Part shown: one piece after another, positions 56,721 to 64,000 of the stretch
Layout of the letters: the number at the start of each line of letters is the position of its first letter
Numbering within the stretch: position 1 is the stretch's first letter
Source of the DNA: Peromyscus leucopus
Taxonomy: Eukaryota; Chordata; Mammalia; Rodentia; Cricetidae
DNA: 64,000 nucleotides
Assembly: GCF_004664715.2 (NCBI RefSeq)
Contig: NC_051073.1
Span: 59,375,879-59,439,878 of the forward strand
Direction: 5' to 3'
Translations under genes and position numbers: made by a program
The notes under the pieces: model-generated
Database searches by the model: none
Told to the model about the DNA's origin: nothing
Seen by the model: only the letters and a program-made list of their open reading frames with translations

Positions 56721-57164
56721 TTTATTATTACTGTTATGGTTAAGAAACAGAGGGGGAAATTACTTCTCAAGGATTAAGTAACCATATAATGACATCCTTA
56801 GGAATAGAATTCAGGAAGCTAGATGTTCTAAATCCTGTCTTCCCTCCCCAAAAGTGTTCTGTGTCCTTGGAGCTTGGTAGGACAACCCCAGCTAAATTTC
56901 TAGAGGGCTGAGCTGAGGCAAGCTGTGCCCAAAGACAGCAGCAGCCCTGTTGAGTGGCTGGTTCCAGTGGGAAGCTAAACACTGGGAAAGAGAGCAGAGG
57001 GCTAAGTCGAACGCAGGGAGAAAGCATGAGCAAAGGATTAATGGAAGATAGGAAGATAGGAAACGACTCAGAAACTAGTCATGGCGGCATCAGGGAGGAA
57101 AGGACGAAGGAGCACTGAAATCCATAGGATTTGCTTGTTGGGGTTTGTTTTGGTGTTGTTGTTA
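56721..57164. other. Unassigned sequence, possibly with MIR debris
   Basis: AAACAGAGGGGGAAATTACTT and TAGAATTCAGGAAGCTAGAT vaguely resemble antisense MIR at 56740-56830. Nothing else was recognised. Confidence 0.35.
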
Positions 57165-57316
57165 TTTTTGTTTTGTTTTTTGAGACAGGGTCTCTTTACA
57201 TAGCCCTAGCTGTCCTGGAACTGACTATGGAGACCAGGCTGGCCTCAAACTCACAAAGATTGACCTGCCTCTGCCTCCTGAGTGCTGGGATTAAAGGTGT
57301 GTGCCACATGCCAGGC
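57165..57316 (-). mobile_element. B1 SINE
   Basis: TTTTTTGAGACAGGGTCTC, GGCTGGCCTCAAACTCACAAAG and GGGATTAAAGGTGTGTGCC in antisense. Confidence 0.93.
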
Positions 57317-57920
57317 TTTGGTTTGGGTTTTCTTATTTGTTTGTTTGTTTGGATTTTTTTAACGTGTGTGGAGGCTGCAGAAGGGGAAGATATAAGTGTG
57401 TGGTGGTATCCTTCCTAATGGAGGACATAGGGATGGAGTGAGTTTGGGGCAAACAGAGAAAGGGGACATACGGTCAGTTCATTTGCTCACAGGGAAGTTG
57501 AGCAGCTAGATAGAAAAGCCTACATAGTACCCATGCCAGTGCCCAGCCCAAGAAAGGTTTGGACCAGGGTGGGCATTGAGAGTCCTCAGCATAAGTACAG
57601 CTGGTAGTTGAAATTCTCATATGGGTGAGTTCTCAGGGGAAAAAAAAAAACTAGTGGTTTAGAAGTTCAGGGTGGAACCTGGAAAACCTTGACAGGGAAG
57701 AGGATCAGAAAGAGCAGTTTGGAATGAACACGGAAGAGGGGCTGAGGAGTTGGAGTAAACCAGGGCAAAAGTGGTAGGCATTGTGGAAACCAAAATGCAA
57801 GAAGGAGGAGGATGTGTTCACAGAGGGACAAAACATCTTGACCAAAATCCTGCACTGAGAAATAGGCACGTGAGCTATCATGGAAAAAGTGACTCCAATG
57901 ATTATGTTAAGGGTCCTTCT
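57317..57920. other. Unassigned sequence
   Basis: No gene or repeat was recognised. Confidence 0.4.
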
Positions 57921-58217
57921 CCCATCTCTCACATCATATGCTGAAGCCTAATCCTTCCCGATCTCAGAATGGGACCATATTTGTAGTTGGGGCTTTTTAC
58001 AGAGATAAGGTAAAATGGGGGGGCGGGTATTAGAGTGTGTCTTCATCTAAGCTTGTAAATAGGGCCAGAGAATTTGGGTAGAGAAACAGACATAGAGGAA
58101 GAAAAATGGTCCAGCTAGTCAAGAAAGAGAGGCCAGGATCAGACACCTCCATGACAGTCCTCAGAAGGAACCAACACAGTTGATACCTTCATCTGGTACA
58201 TTCGGCTTCCAGAAGAA
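57921..58217 (+). mobile_element. MLT1-type MaLR LTR
   Basis: CATATGCTGAAGCCTAATCC, CTCAGAATGGGACCATATTTG, GGGGCTTTTTACAGAGATAAGG, GAATTTGGGTAGAGAAACAG and TTGATACCTTCATCTGG with CGGCTTCCAGAAG follow the MLT1 LTR order. The A-rich 3' part has expanded into GAA repeats. Confidence 0.75.
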
Positions 58218-58319
58218 GGAAGAAGAAGAAGAAGAAGAAGAAGAAGAAGAAGAAGAAGAGAAAGAAGAGAAGAAGAAGAAGAAGAAGAAGAAGAAGAAGA
58301 AGAAGAAGAAGAAGAAAGG

Positions 58320-58379
<60 letters not shown>

Positions 58380-58486
58380 TTCTTCATTTGGTCTTTAGCA
58401 CTCTGTTACCACAACCCTAGAAAGGAGTGCATGTGGTTAGAGTGCAGAATGCAGCCTGAGAACCTGAGAACGCACTTCGGAGAGAT
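58111..58486 (+). repeat. Local direct duplication, copy 1
   Basis: It matches 59433-59776: CCAGCT..., CTTCATCTGGTACATT, the purine tract, TCTTTAGCACTCTGTTACC, GGAGTGCATGTGGTTAGAG and AACCTGAGAACGCACTTCGG. The copies differ mainly in the purine tract and small indels. Confidence 0.93.
58209..58376 (+). repeat. (GAA)n followed by (GA)n homopurine tract
   Basis: About 165 bp without a pyrimidine: AGAAGA triplets, a short GAAAGGAGAGG bridge, then about 26 GA units. Gives Glu/Lys/Arg runs in plus frames and Ser/Leu runs in minus frames. Confidence 0.97.
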
Positions 58487-58760
58487 GGGAGAGAAACTTA
58501 GAAGGGTTAGGTCATCTAGGAGCACAAAAACATTTCACAAAGGAGAAGGTAGTCTCGGTGTCACATTCCACGAAAGGTGAAGTAAGATGACCAGGACTAT
58601 CCAGAGACTCTCGGTGGCCTTTTCAACACTCTCAGTTGAACAGAGGGAACTGGCCTCAGGGAGCCGAGAACAGGGAGGCGGCCCAGAGGGACGCCTTCCA
58701 AAGAAACTTTGATACAAAAATAATGCCTGACCCCCGAGCAAACTGCCTTCTGCACAGAGT
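58487..58760. other. Unassigned sequence between copy 1 and a B2 fragment
   Basis: Nothing was recognised. Overlapping frames on both strands are chance. Confidence 0.4.
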
Positions 58761-58763
58761 TGA

Positions 58764-58925
58764 CATATGGTTGGGAGCTCGAGAGATGACTGGCAGTCCA
58801 GAGCACACCCATGCCAGACAGCTCACAACCACCTGGAACTCCACCTCCAAGGGAATCTACCTCTGGCCTCTGAGTACTCATGTACCCATAGCCACACACA
58901 GATAAACATGATTTAAAATAGATCT
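58764..58925 (+). mobile_element. Degraded B2 SINE
   Basis: GGGAGCTCGAGAGATGACTGG, CAGCTCACAACCACCTGGAAC and a TCTACCTCTGGCCTC to GATAAACATGATTTAAA tail indicate B2 with internal loss. Confidence 0.65.
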
Positions 58926-59300
58926 TCATTGAAATGACATAAAGTCATCAGCTAGGCCTGAAGGACCCTCTTCCCACATTTACAAGCTAGACAAAGAGTG
59001 AAATTGATACTTGTTTTTTAACCCAAAACTTATCTGAAAAGGATTTCAGAAACAAAAGAATGTATGCAGCTACCGTTTCACGTTGTAGATTTTGTACCAA
59101 CACAGATTTCGGTTTGCATTATGGAGTTTAAAGAAACCTGCTTATCTGAGGCTTCTTGGAGAAAGATTTCGGTGCTCAAGTCTAATTGGAACCTCAGGGA
59201 GCGTTCATAGTTTATATCAATAGGCAGACAGAAAAACCACAATAGAACTGGAGACAGAAGTATGAAATTGTGTGCTTGGAAAGCTTTGAATCAAAAAGAA
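58926..59300. other. Unassigned sequence
   Basis: No gene or repeat was recognised. Confidence 0.4.
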
Positions 59301-59306
59301 TCCATG

Positions 59307-59432
59307 GCCGGATGTGGTGGCGCATGCCTTAGCCCAAACACTTGGAGGCAGAGCAGGAGGATCTCTGAGTTGCTGGACACTCGGCTCTACATTGTGAGTT
59401 CTAGGCCAAACAGGTCTACGTAGTGAGTGAGT
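59307..59432 (+). mobile_element. B1-like SINE
   Basis: GGCCGGATGTGGTGGCGCATG, GGAGGCAGAGCAGGAGGATC and CCAAACAGGTCTACGTAGTGAG are B1, with an unusual insertion after TCTGAGTTGC. Its right edge coincides with the start of the duplicated segment. Confidence 0.8.
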
Positions 59433-59776
59433 CCAGCTGTCAGAAAGGCAGGATCAGAGCTCTGACAGTCCAGAAGAACAACAGTTGATACTTCATCTGG
59501 TACATTTGGCTTCCAGAAAAAGGAAGAAGGAGGAGGAGAGAGAGGAGAGGAGGAAGGAGAGGAAAAAGAAGAAGAAGAAAAAAAAAAAGAAGAAGAAAAA
59601 AAAAGAAGAAAAAAAAAAAGAAAAGAAAGAAGAGAAGAGAGAAGAGAGAAAGAGAGAGAGAGAGAAATGTTTTTCATTTGTCTTTAGCACTCTGTTACCA
59701 CAACCCTAGAAAAGGAGTGCATGTGGTTAGAGTGCAGAATGCAGCCTGAGAACCTGAGAATGCACTTCGGAAAGAT
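59433..59776 (+). repeat. Local direct duplication, copy 2
   Basis: Partner of 58111-58486, about 1.3 kb away. It ends with AATGCACTTCGGAAAGAT. Confidence 0.93.
59516..59667 (+). repeat. GA-rich homopurine tract in copy 2
   Basis: About 150 bp of A and G only, with GGAG, A-run and GAGA blocks instead of the regular GAA of copy 1. Confidence 0.95.
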
Positions 59777-59797
59777 TTCAACGAAAGTCCAAAATTA

Positions 59798-59985
59798 GGA
59801 TGGAGAGGTGGCTCCGGGGTTAAGACTACTTGCTGCTCTTTCAAGAGAACTGAGTCCAGTTCCCAGCATCCACTACAGTTCCAGGGAATATAACAGCCTC
59901 TCCTGGCTTCCTTAAAAGTACTGACACACACAGACAGCTATACACATACTTACACCTAAGTAAGCCAAAATGAACCTTTTAAAAG
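59798..59985 (+). mobile_element. B2 SINE
   Basis: GGATGGAGAGGTGGCTCCGGGG, GAGTCCAGTTCCCAGCATCC and an ACACCTAAGTAAGCC to AACCTTTTAAAA tail. Confidence 0.85.
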
Positions 59986-60395
59986 GGAAGAGTTTGTACA
60001 ATAGGAAACCATTGTATAAGGAACCTGATTATCATAGATCCATATAATTCAGATTCAAAGTAATCAGATTTAATGAGAGTAAAGATCTAACAAAAATAAA
60101 AATGAGTGAACATTTAGTTATGTGAACTAGTTAGTAAATGATAGCCTGGAACTGGTAAAACTGGGGAAACCTATAACACTCAACTAACCAGAAGGTAAAC
60201 CTAGTTTGTCATCCCCATCTTACAGTGATTTTCAACCAACTAGACAAATGTTTATCAAGAATCTGAGAGTCTGAAAGCACCAGAGGAAATACATACTAAA
60301 TGGATGGTGTTTTATTTTATAGTCTAATTGGAAATAGAAACAACAATTATAAAATGGCTAAAGAAACCCAATGTAGTTAATTATCCAGTAGGCAA
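59986..60395. other. Unassigned AT-rich sequence
   Basis: No gene or repeat was recognised. Confidence 0.4.
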
Positions 60396-60397
60396 GC

Positions 60398-60429
60398 TCT
60401 CTCTGTCTCTCTGTCTCTCTGTCTCTCTC

Positions 60430-60484
<55 letters not shown>
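60398..60484 (+). repeat. (TCTCTG)n then (TG)n compound microsatellite
   Basis: CTCTCTGT units pass into about 24 TG units. Confidence 0.95.
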
Positions 60485-60487
<3 letters not shown>

Positions 60488-60610
60488 AGGTAGGGGAGCC
60501 TAGGTCTAGATCCTCCTCCCTCTACCTCCCAAGGGCTGGAATTCCAGACCTGTGTTACTATGGCTGCCTCTACTCACTCATTTTTCCAAAAAAAAAAAAA
60601 AAAAAAAAAA
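60488..60610 (-). mobile_element. B1-like fragment followed by an A-run
   Basis: GATCCTCCTCCCTCTACCTCC, AAGGGCTGGAATTCCAGAC and TGTGTTACTATG are diverged antisense B1. An A24 run follows at about 60588-60610. Confidence 0.5.
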
Positions 60611-60689
60611 GACAGAAAGTTCATCTTACCCAAAATTAAATAATTAGCAATCAAACACTATGAACACATTTTCATTTGTCAGCCAGAAC

Positions 60690-61500
60690 AGTAAAACAAA
60701 CAATCCAAAACATATAAAAGGAGATTCCTCCAAAGAAGAGTATAAATGACAATTTACCACATAATGGGATGATCAGTATTATTAACTGTTGTTGAAATGG
60801 AAGTTGGAATCACAGCCAACTATTACATTCCTATGAATATGTCCAAAAATTAAAATAATAATAATAATAATAATAACAAAACCAATGGCCCTACCAGTGC
60901 TGGTAGCATGCAGAGAAACAGGATCATTCTGTTTTGGGGAGTGTTAAAATGCTACAGGCCCTCTGGAAATATCTTTGGTGGTTTCTCACAAAAATAAACA
61001 TACTCCTACCGAATAACTGTGATTGCAGTAATTGCCATTTATCCCAAAGAAATGAAAACCTGTGTTCCCACAAAAATTGGTACATAAATATTCACACCAG
61101 CTTTATTTATAGTAGTCAAATACAAAAAGAAAAGAAAAGAAAAGAAGAAAGAAAAAAAGAAAAGAGGAAAGGAAGCAAGGCAAAGAAACAACTCTCAGCG
61201 TGAGTAGTTAAACAAACTTTGGTACATGTACACCATGGGATAACACTAAGTTATAAAAAGGGATGAACTATTTTTACACACAAAAAATCCGATGAATCTC
61301 TAAGGAATTACCCTAAGTGAAAATGCCAGTCCCCAAAAGTTACAAGCTTCTTGTTCCACTTACCTGCCATTGCAACAGAGTCAGAGACCAGATTGGTAGT
61401 TGCTATGGTTATGGTGATGTGGAAAGTTGAAGTGCGGGGCTACTGGGATACCCAGTTATCAAAGGTCAACAGGGGATACTCACAGGGGTAGCATCATTCT
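60690..61500 (+). mobile_element. Ancient L1 (L1M-type) ORF2 3' end
   Basis: GGCCCTCTGGAAATATCTTTGG, TTGCCATTTATCCCAAAGAAATG, ACCAGCTTTATTTATAGTAG, TTGGTACATGTACACCATGG and GGAATTACCCTAAGTGAAAATG are classic mammalian L1 ORF2 3'-end motifs. It is interrupted by AAT and AAAAG simple repeats. Confidence 0.85.
60857..60878 (+). repeat. (AAT)n microsatellite
   Basis: Seven AAT units inside the old L1. Confidence 0.9.
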
Positions 61501-61502
61501 GA

Positions 61503-61755
61503 ATCTATTAAAATATTTTATTATTATTATTTTAAGTGGGTGTGTGTGTGTGTGTATGTGAGTGGGTGGGTGTCTGTGTGTGGGTACGTGGACATGAGTG
61601 CAAGTGCCCGAGGAGACCAGAAGATAGAGTTGGATCCCCTGGAGCTGGAGTTACAGGCTGTTAGGAGCCTCCTGACATGGGTGCTGGGAACCTAACTCAG
61701 ATTCCCTGCAAGAGCAATACACACCTTAACCACTGAGTGATTCTTCAGCTCTTGT
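61503..61755 (-). mobile_element. B2/B3-type SINE with (TG)n
   Basis: CCCCTGGAGCTGGAGTTACAGG, GGTGCTGGGAACCTAACTCAG, ACACACCTTAACCACTGAGTG and TTCTTCAGCTC in antisense, preceded by a T-rich and TG-rich tail. Confidence 0.88.
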
Positions 61756-61764
61756 CCCTCTCAG

Positions 61765-61920
61765 CTACTTTTCCAGCACCATGCCTGTCTGCCGCCTGCT
61801 CCCTGCCGTGATGATAATGAACTAAGCCTCTGAAACTATAAGTGAGCCCCCAATTCAACGCTTTCTTTTGTAAGAGTTGCCTTGGTCCAGGCACTTTGGT
61901 GCACACTGAAAAGACACTAA
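61765..61920 (+). mobile_element. URR1-like 3' end
   Basis: CCAGCACCATGCCTGTCTGC, ATGATAATGAACTAAGCCTC, GAAACTATAAGTGAGCCCC and GTAAGAGTTGCCTTGGTCC with GAAAAGACACTAAAG are typical of the URR1 3' end. Confidence 0.75.
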
Positions 61921-62340
61921 AGATGAGCAAATCTGGTTCTTTCTCCCAGTCTCTTGGGTGGCAAATAGATCAAACCCCACACTCTCTTTAGAAGAGTGAA
62001 TCCTGCAGGTTTCCACGGGAGTGTGAAGGTGGCTGTTTTGCATTTGTCTGTGGGCAGTATCATGTCTGACATGAACTCTGCTGGGCTGGTGTAGAACAGC
62101 CACAGGCAGTCCTCTGCTAAAATCCTGGTGGCATCACCTTGGAGAAGCACCCAGCTCCCTTGGGGTCCTCCTCTGTACAATGAGGCTCATAGAGGGCTGT
62201 TGATAATTGATGACTTTTAGAAAGAACTTAAGAAACATAGTCTTTAACATCTGTTTTGTCCTACATTTTACATTTAAGCCATGAATTTAATTTAAAAAAT
62301 TAAGTTTTCTTTAGCTCTATTCTTCTTAATTAATAATTAT
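61921..62340. other. Unassigned sequence
   Basis: No gene or repeat was recognised. Confidence 0.4.
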
Positions 62341-62344
62341 TTCT

Positions 62345-62560
62345 ATCTTCATTTTGTTTTACATGTATGAGTGTTTTTCTGGCATGTACGTCTGTGTGCA
62401 TGCATGTCTGGTACCTGCAGAAATCCGAAGAAGGTCTCAGATCCCCCGATATTAGAGTTACAGACAGTTGTGCAAAGCCCTGCTGCGTCTACAAATTGAA
62501 CCCAGGCCCTCAGCAAGAGCAGCAAGTGCTCTCAACCATGGAGCCATGTCTCTAGCCTCC
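62345..62560 (-). mobile_element. B2/B3-type SINE
   Basis: GGTACCTGCAGAAATCCGAAG, TTAGAGTTACAGACAGTTGTG, AAATTGAACCCAGGCCCTC and CAACCATGGAGCCATGTCTC in antisense. Confidence 0.85.
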
Positions 62561-62574
62561 CTTTTATTTTTTAT

Positions 62575-62584
62575 TTCGTGTTTA

Positions 62585-62630
<46 letters not shown>

Positions 62631-62712
62631 TGCCCTGAGGAGGCCAGAAGATGTTGTTCCTCTAGAAGGGCAACAAGAGTTTTTACCAACTGAGCCACCT
62701 CTCCAGAACCCA
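62575..62712 (-). mobile_element. SINE (B2-like) fragment with (TG)n
   Basis: (TG)n at 62588-62626, then CCTGAGGAGGCCAGAAGATG and ACCAACTGAGCCACCTCTCC in antisense. The middle is deleted. Confidence 0.75.
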
Positions 62713-63015
62713 GCTCTTGTCTTTCCTGATGAGTTCTAGGAAATGGAATTCTACCTGTAACCTAGAAGTCACAGACAGTTGACCTCCTAGTTGTAGACAT
62801 GAGGGAAGGCTAAATGCAGGTGAATATGCTGAGCCAAACCACAAAGCACCTAAACTTCATTTTATGTAAGGTAGAATGCCCAAAACATTGAAATAAAATC
62901 CTGCCCCATCATTGGTGACCCTGTAAGTATATTTTCAAGAATTGCTTATGAAAATCTGCTTTTATGCCTTTGGGACTTCAAATATTTACATCCGCCTCTC
63001 GGTTTCTTTGAGTGT
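62713..63015. other. Unassigned sequence
   Basis: No gene or repeat was recognised. Confidence 0.4.
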
Positions 63016-63019
63016 TATA

Positions 63020-63225
63020 TTAGGGTTGAACCTAAGGTTCTATGCATGCTAGATAATCACTCTGCTGTTGAGCTCACACCTCTAACCCCTTTTATAAATT
63101 TTAAGACAAGGTCTTGCTAAGGCTGACCTCTAACCCAGGCGAATCTTGAACTTGTAACCTTTCTGCCTTAAGGCTTCAGGTATCTGAGATGACAGGCTTA
63201 CAGGTATGTGCCCTGTGTTCAGCTC
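63020..63225 (-). mobile_element. ID-B1 type composite SINE (B4 group)
   Basis: An ID-like antisense half (GAACCTAAGGTTCTATGCATG, CTAGATAATCACTCTGCTG) is followed by a diverged antisense B1 half (TTTTAAGACAAGGTCTTGC, GATGACAGGCTTACAGG). Confidence 0.6.
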
Positions 63226-63715
63226 TCTGCTTCTACCTTGTAGTGACTGGTTTGAGCATTAGTTTCTACGGTTGACTATACTCACATTTCTACTTCTAAT
63301 TCCAGAAGATACATGAATGACCATTTTATTTACTGTAGAAATGCTTATGTATCTTATTATAACTTCACCTCCATGAAGGCTCATTAAGTCATGAGAAACA
63401 AAGAAACATATTTATGCACACAAGTGAATATCACATCATTACTTAAATATAACAAAAACTAAGAATCAACCTAAGTGGCTAGTAGTGTTTGATGATGGGT
63501 AAATTAGTCATGAAGCTGAAAGTAACATTTTAGTTACAGGCGATGACACAAGACTTTGTGATGCACATACCGAAGCAGCAATTATGTCACAACTCAACAT
63601 CTGCTTCTAGACTGTGCGGTTATGAGAAAAGGATTCTTGGACAGCAATTGCCAAATCCACAGTAAGCTGACATCATCCTGCTAAACTCAGTGCAACGGAG
63701 TTTAAAGCAGCCTTG
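63226..63715. other. Unassigned sequence
   Basis: No gene or repeat was recognised. Confidence 0.4.
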
Positions 63716-63719
63716 TGGT

Positions 63720-63925
63720 CAGACAGGAGAGCTGGCTCATCAACTAAGAGCACTCGCTGCTCTTCCATAGGGCCTGGATTTGCAGCACCCACAAAGTGGC
63801 TCATAGCCATCTGTGACTGCAGTTCTAGCAGATCAAACACCCCTCTGACCCCAGGCACAAGTGGTACACAGACATCCATGCAAACAACACGCCCACACGT
63901 ATAAAATAAAATAAAAATTTACATG
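63720..63925 (+). mobile_element. B2 SINE
   Basis: GACAGGAGAGCTGGCTCATC, TCTTCCATAGGGCCTGGATTT, GTGGCTCATAGCCATCTGTG and a TATAAAATAAAATAAAAATT tail. Confidence 0.88.
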
Positions 63926-63931
63926 TAAAGT

Positions 63932-64000
63932 TGTAGCAGGAGAGTTTCTCTCCAGCTCCCGCCAAGCCCCGGCAGTCCCGCAGCCCATTTATAAAATAAA
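63932..64000 (-). mobile_element. Solo or full ERV LTR, family Y, cut by the window end
   Basis: TGTAGCAGGAGAGTTTCTCTC, then CCAAGCCCCGGCAGTCCCG and CCATTTATAAAATAAA match the same edge as the LTRs at 12390 and 31613. The rest lies outside the window. Confidence 0.75.

Overview
The window is mammalian nuclear DNA from a rodent, most likely a cricetid (deer mouse, vole or hamster group). The evidence is the repeat content: B1, B2 and B4 SINEs, Lx-type and younger L1 elements, ERVL-MaLR pieces, URR1-like and RCHARR1-like DNA transposons, B1 copies with the cricetid-style right half, and two LTR families that I recognise as common in cricetid genomes. I found no protein-coding gene that I can name and no RNA gene. 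Nearly all long open frames are transposon remnants, low-complexity tracts or chance. The region reads as intergenic or deep intronic DNA with two CpG-bearing, promoter-like patches (about 4.54-5.06 kb and 54.3-54.5 kb). All repeat family names come from memory of consensus sequences, not from a search.

Layout. 1-2941 is one copy of a ~2.95-kb direct duplication. It stops exactly at a 500-N scaffold gap (2942-3441), and its partner is 44332-47281. 3442-6480 is mostly unique and holds the first CpG-rich patch. 6.5-8.9 kb has a B2, a short L1 3' end and a 5'-inverted (twin-primed) L1 with an exact 15-bp target-site duplication (TSD). 10.5-14.6 kb is a retroelement cluster: a hAT fragment, an L1 3' end, two abutting LTRs (the second inserted across the first one's TSD; the first carries a GC-rich triplet expansion), a third LTR of another family, an ERVL-MaLR internal remnant and a ~280-bp CAC-type repeat. 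15.2-24 kb contains RCHARR1-like, MER2/Tigger-like, L2, URR1-like, MLT1-like, B1 and B4 pieces in otherwise unassigned sequence. 24.9-29.5 kb is L1-rich and includes a second twin-primed L1 (~3.05 kb, 13-bp TSD) with ORF2 fragments on both strands. 29.99-32.34 kb is a MaLR internal region with an unusual 9-bp minisatellite, then an MT-type LTR interrupted by an ERV2-like solo LTR with a 6-bp TSD.

32.3-44.3 kb is older L1, MaLR LTRs and SINEs. The second duplication copy follows, then a G-rich/(TG)n compound repeat, inverted B1s, an old L1 3' UTR, and an Lx-type L1 (51.1-53.2 kb) carrying a small insertion that looks like a chimeric retrotransposition product. 53.3-64 kb holds SINEs, MIRs, homopurine tracts inside a local direct duplication (58.1 and 59.4 kb), an ancient L1, and the start of another LTR that runs out of the window.

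The genes do not work together as a system because none is present. What is notable is retrotransposition mechanics (two twin-primed L1s, a chimeric insertion, LTR nesting), the 9-bp TTTGC-core minisatellite, and the duplication that ends at an assembly gap.
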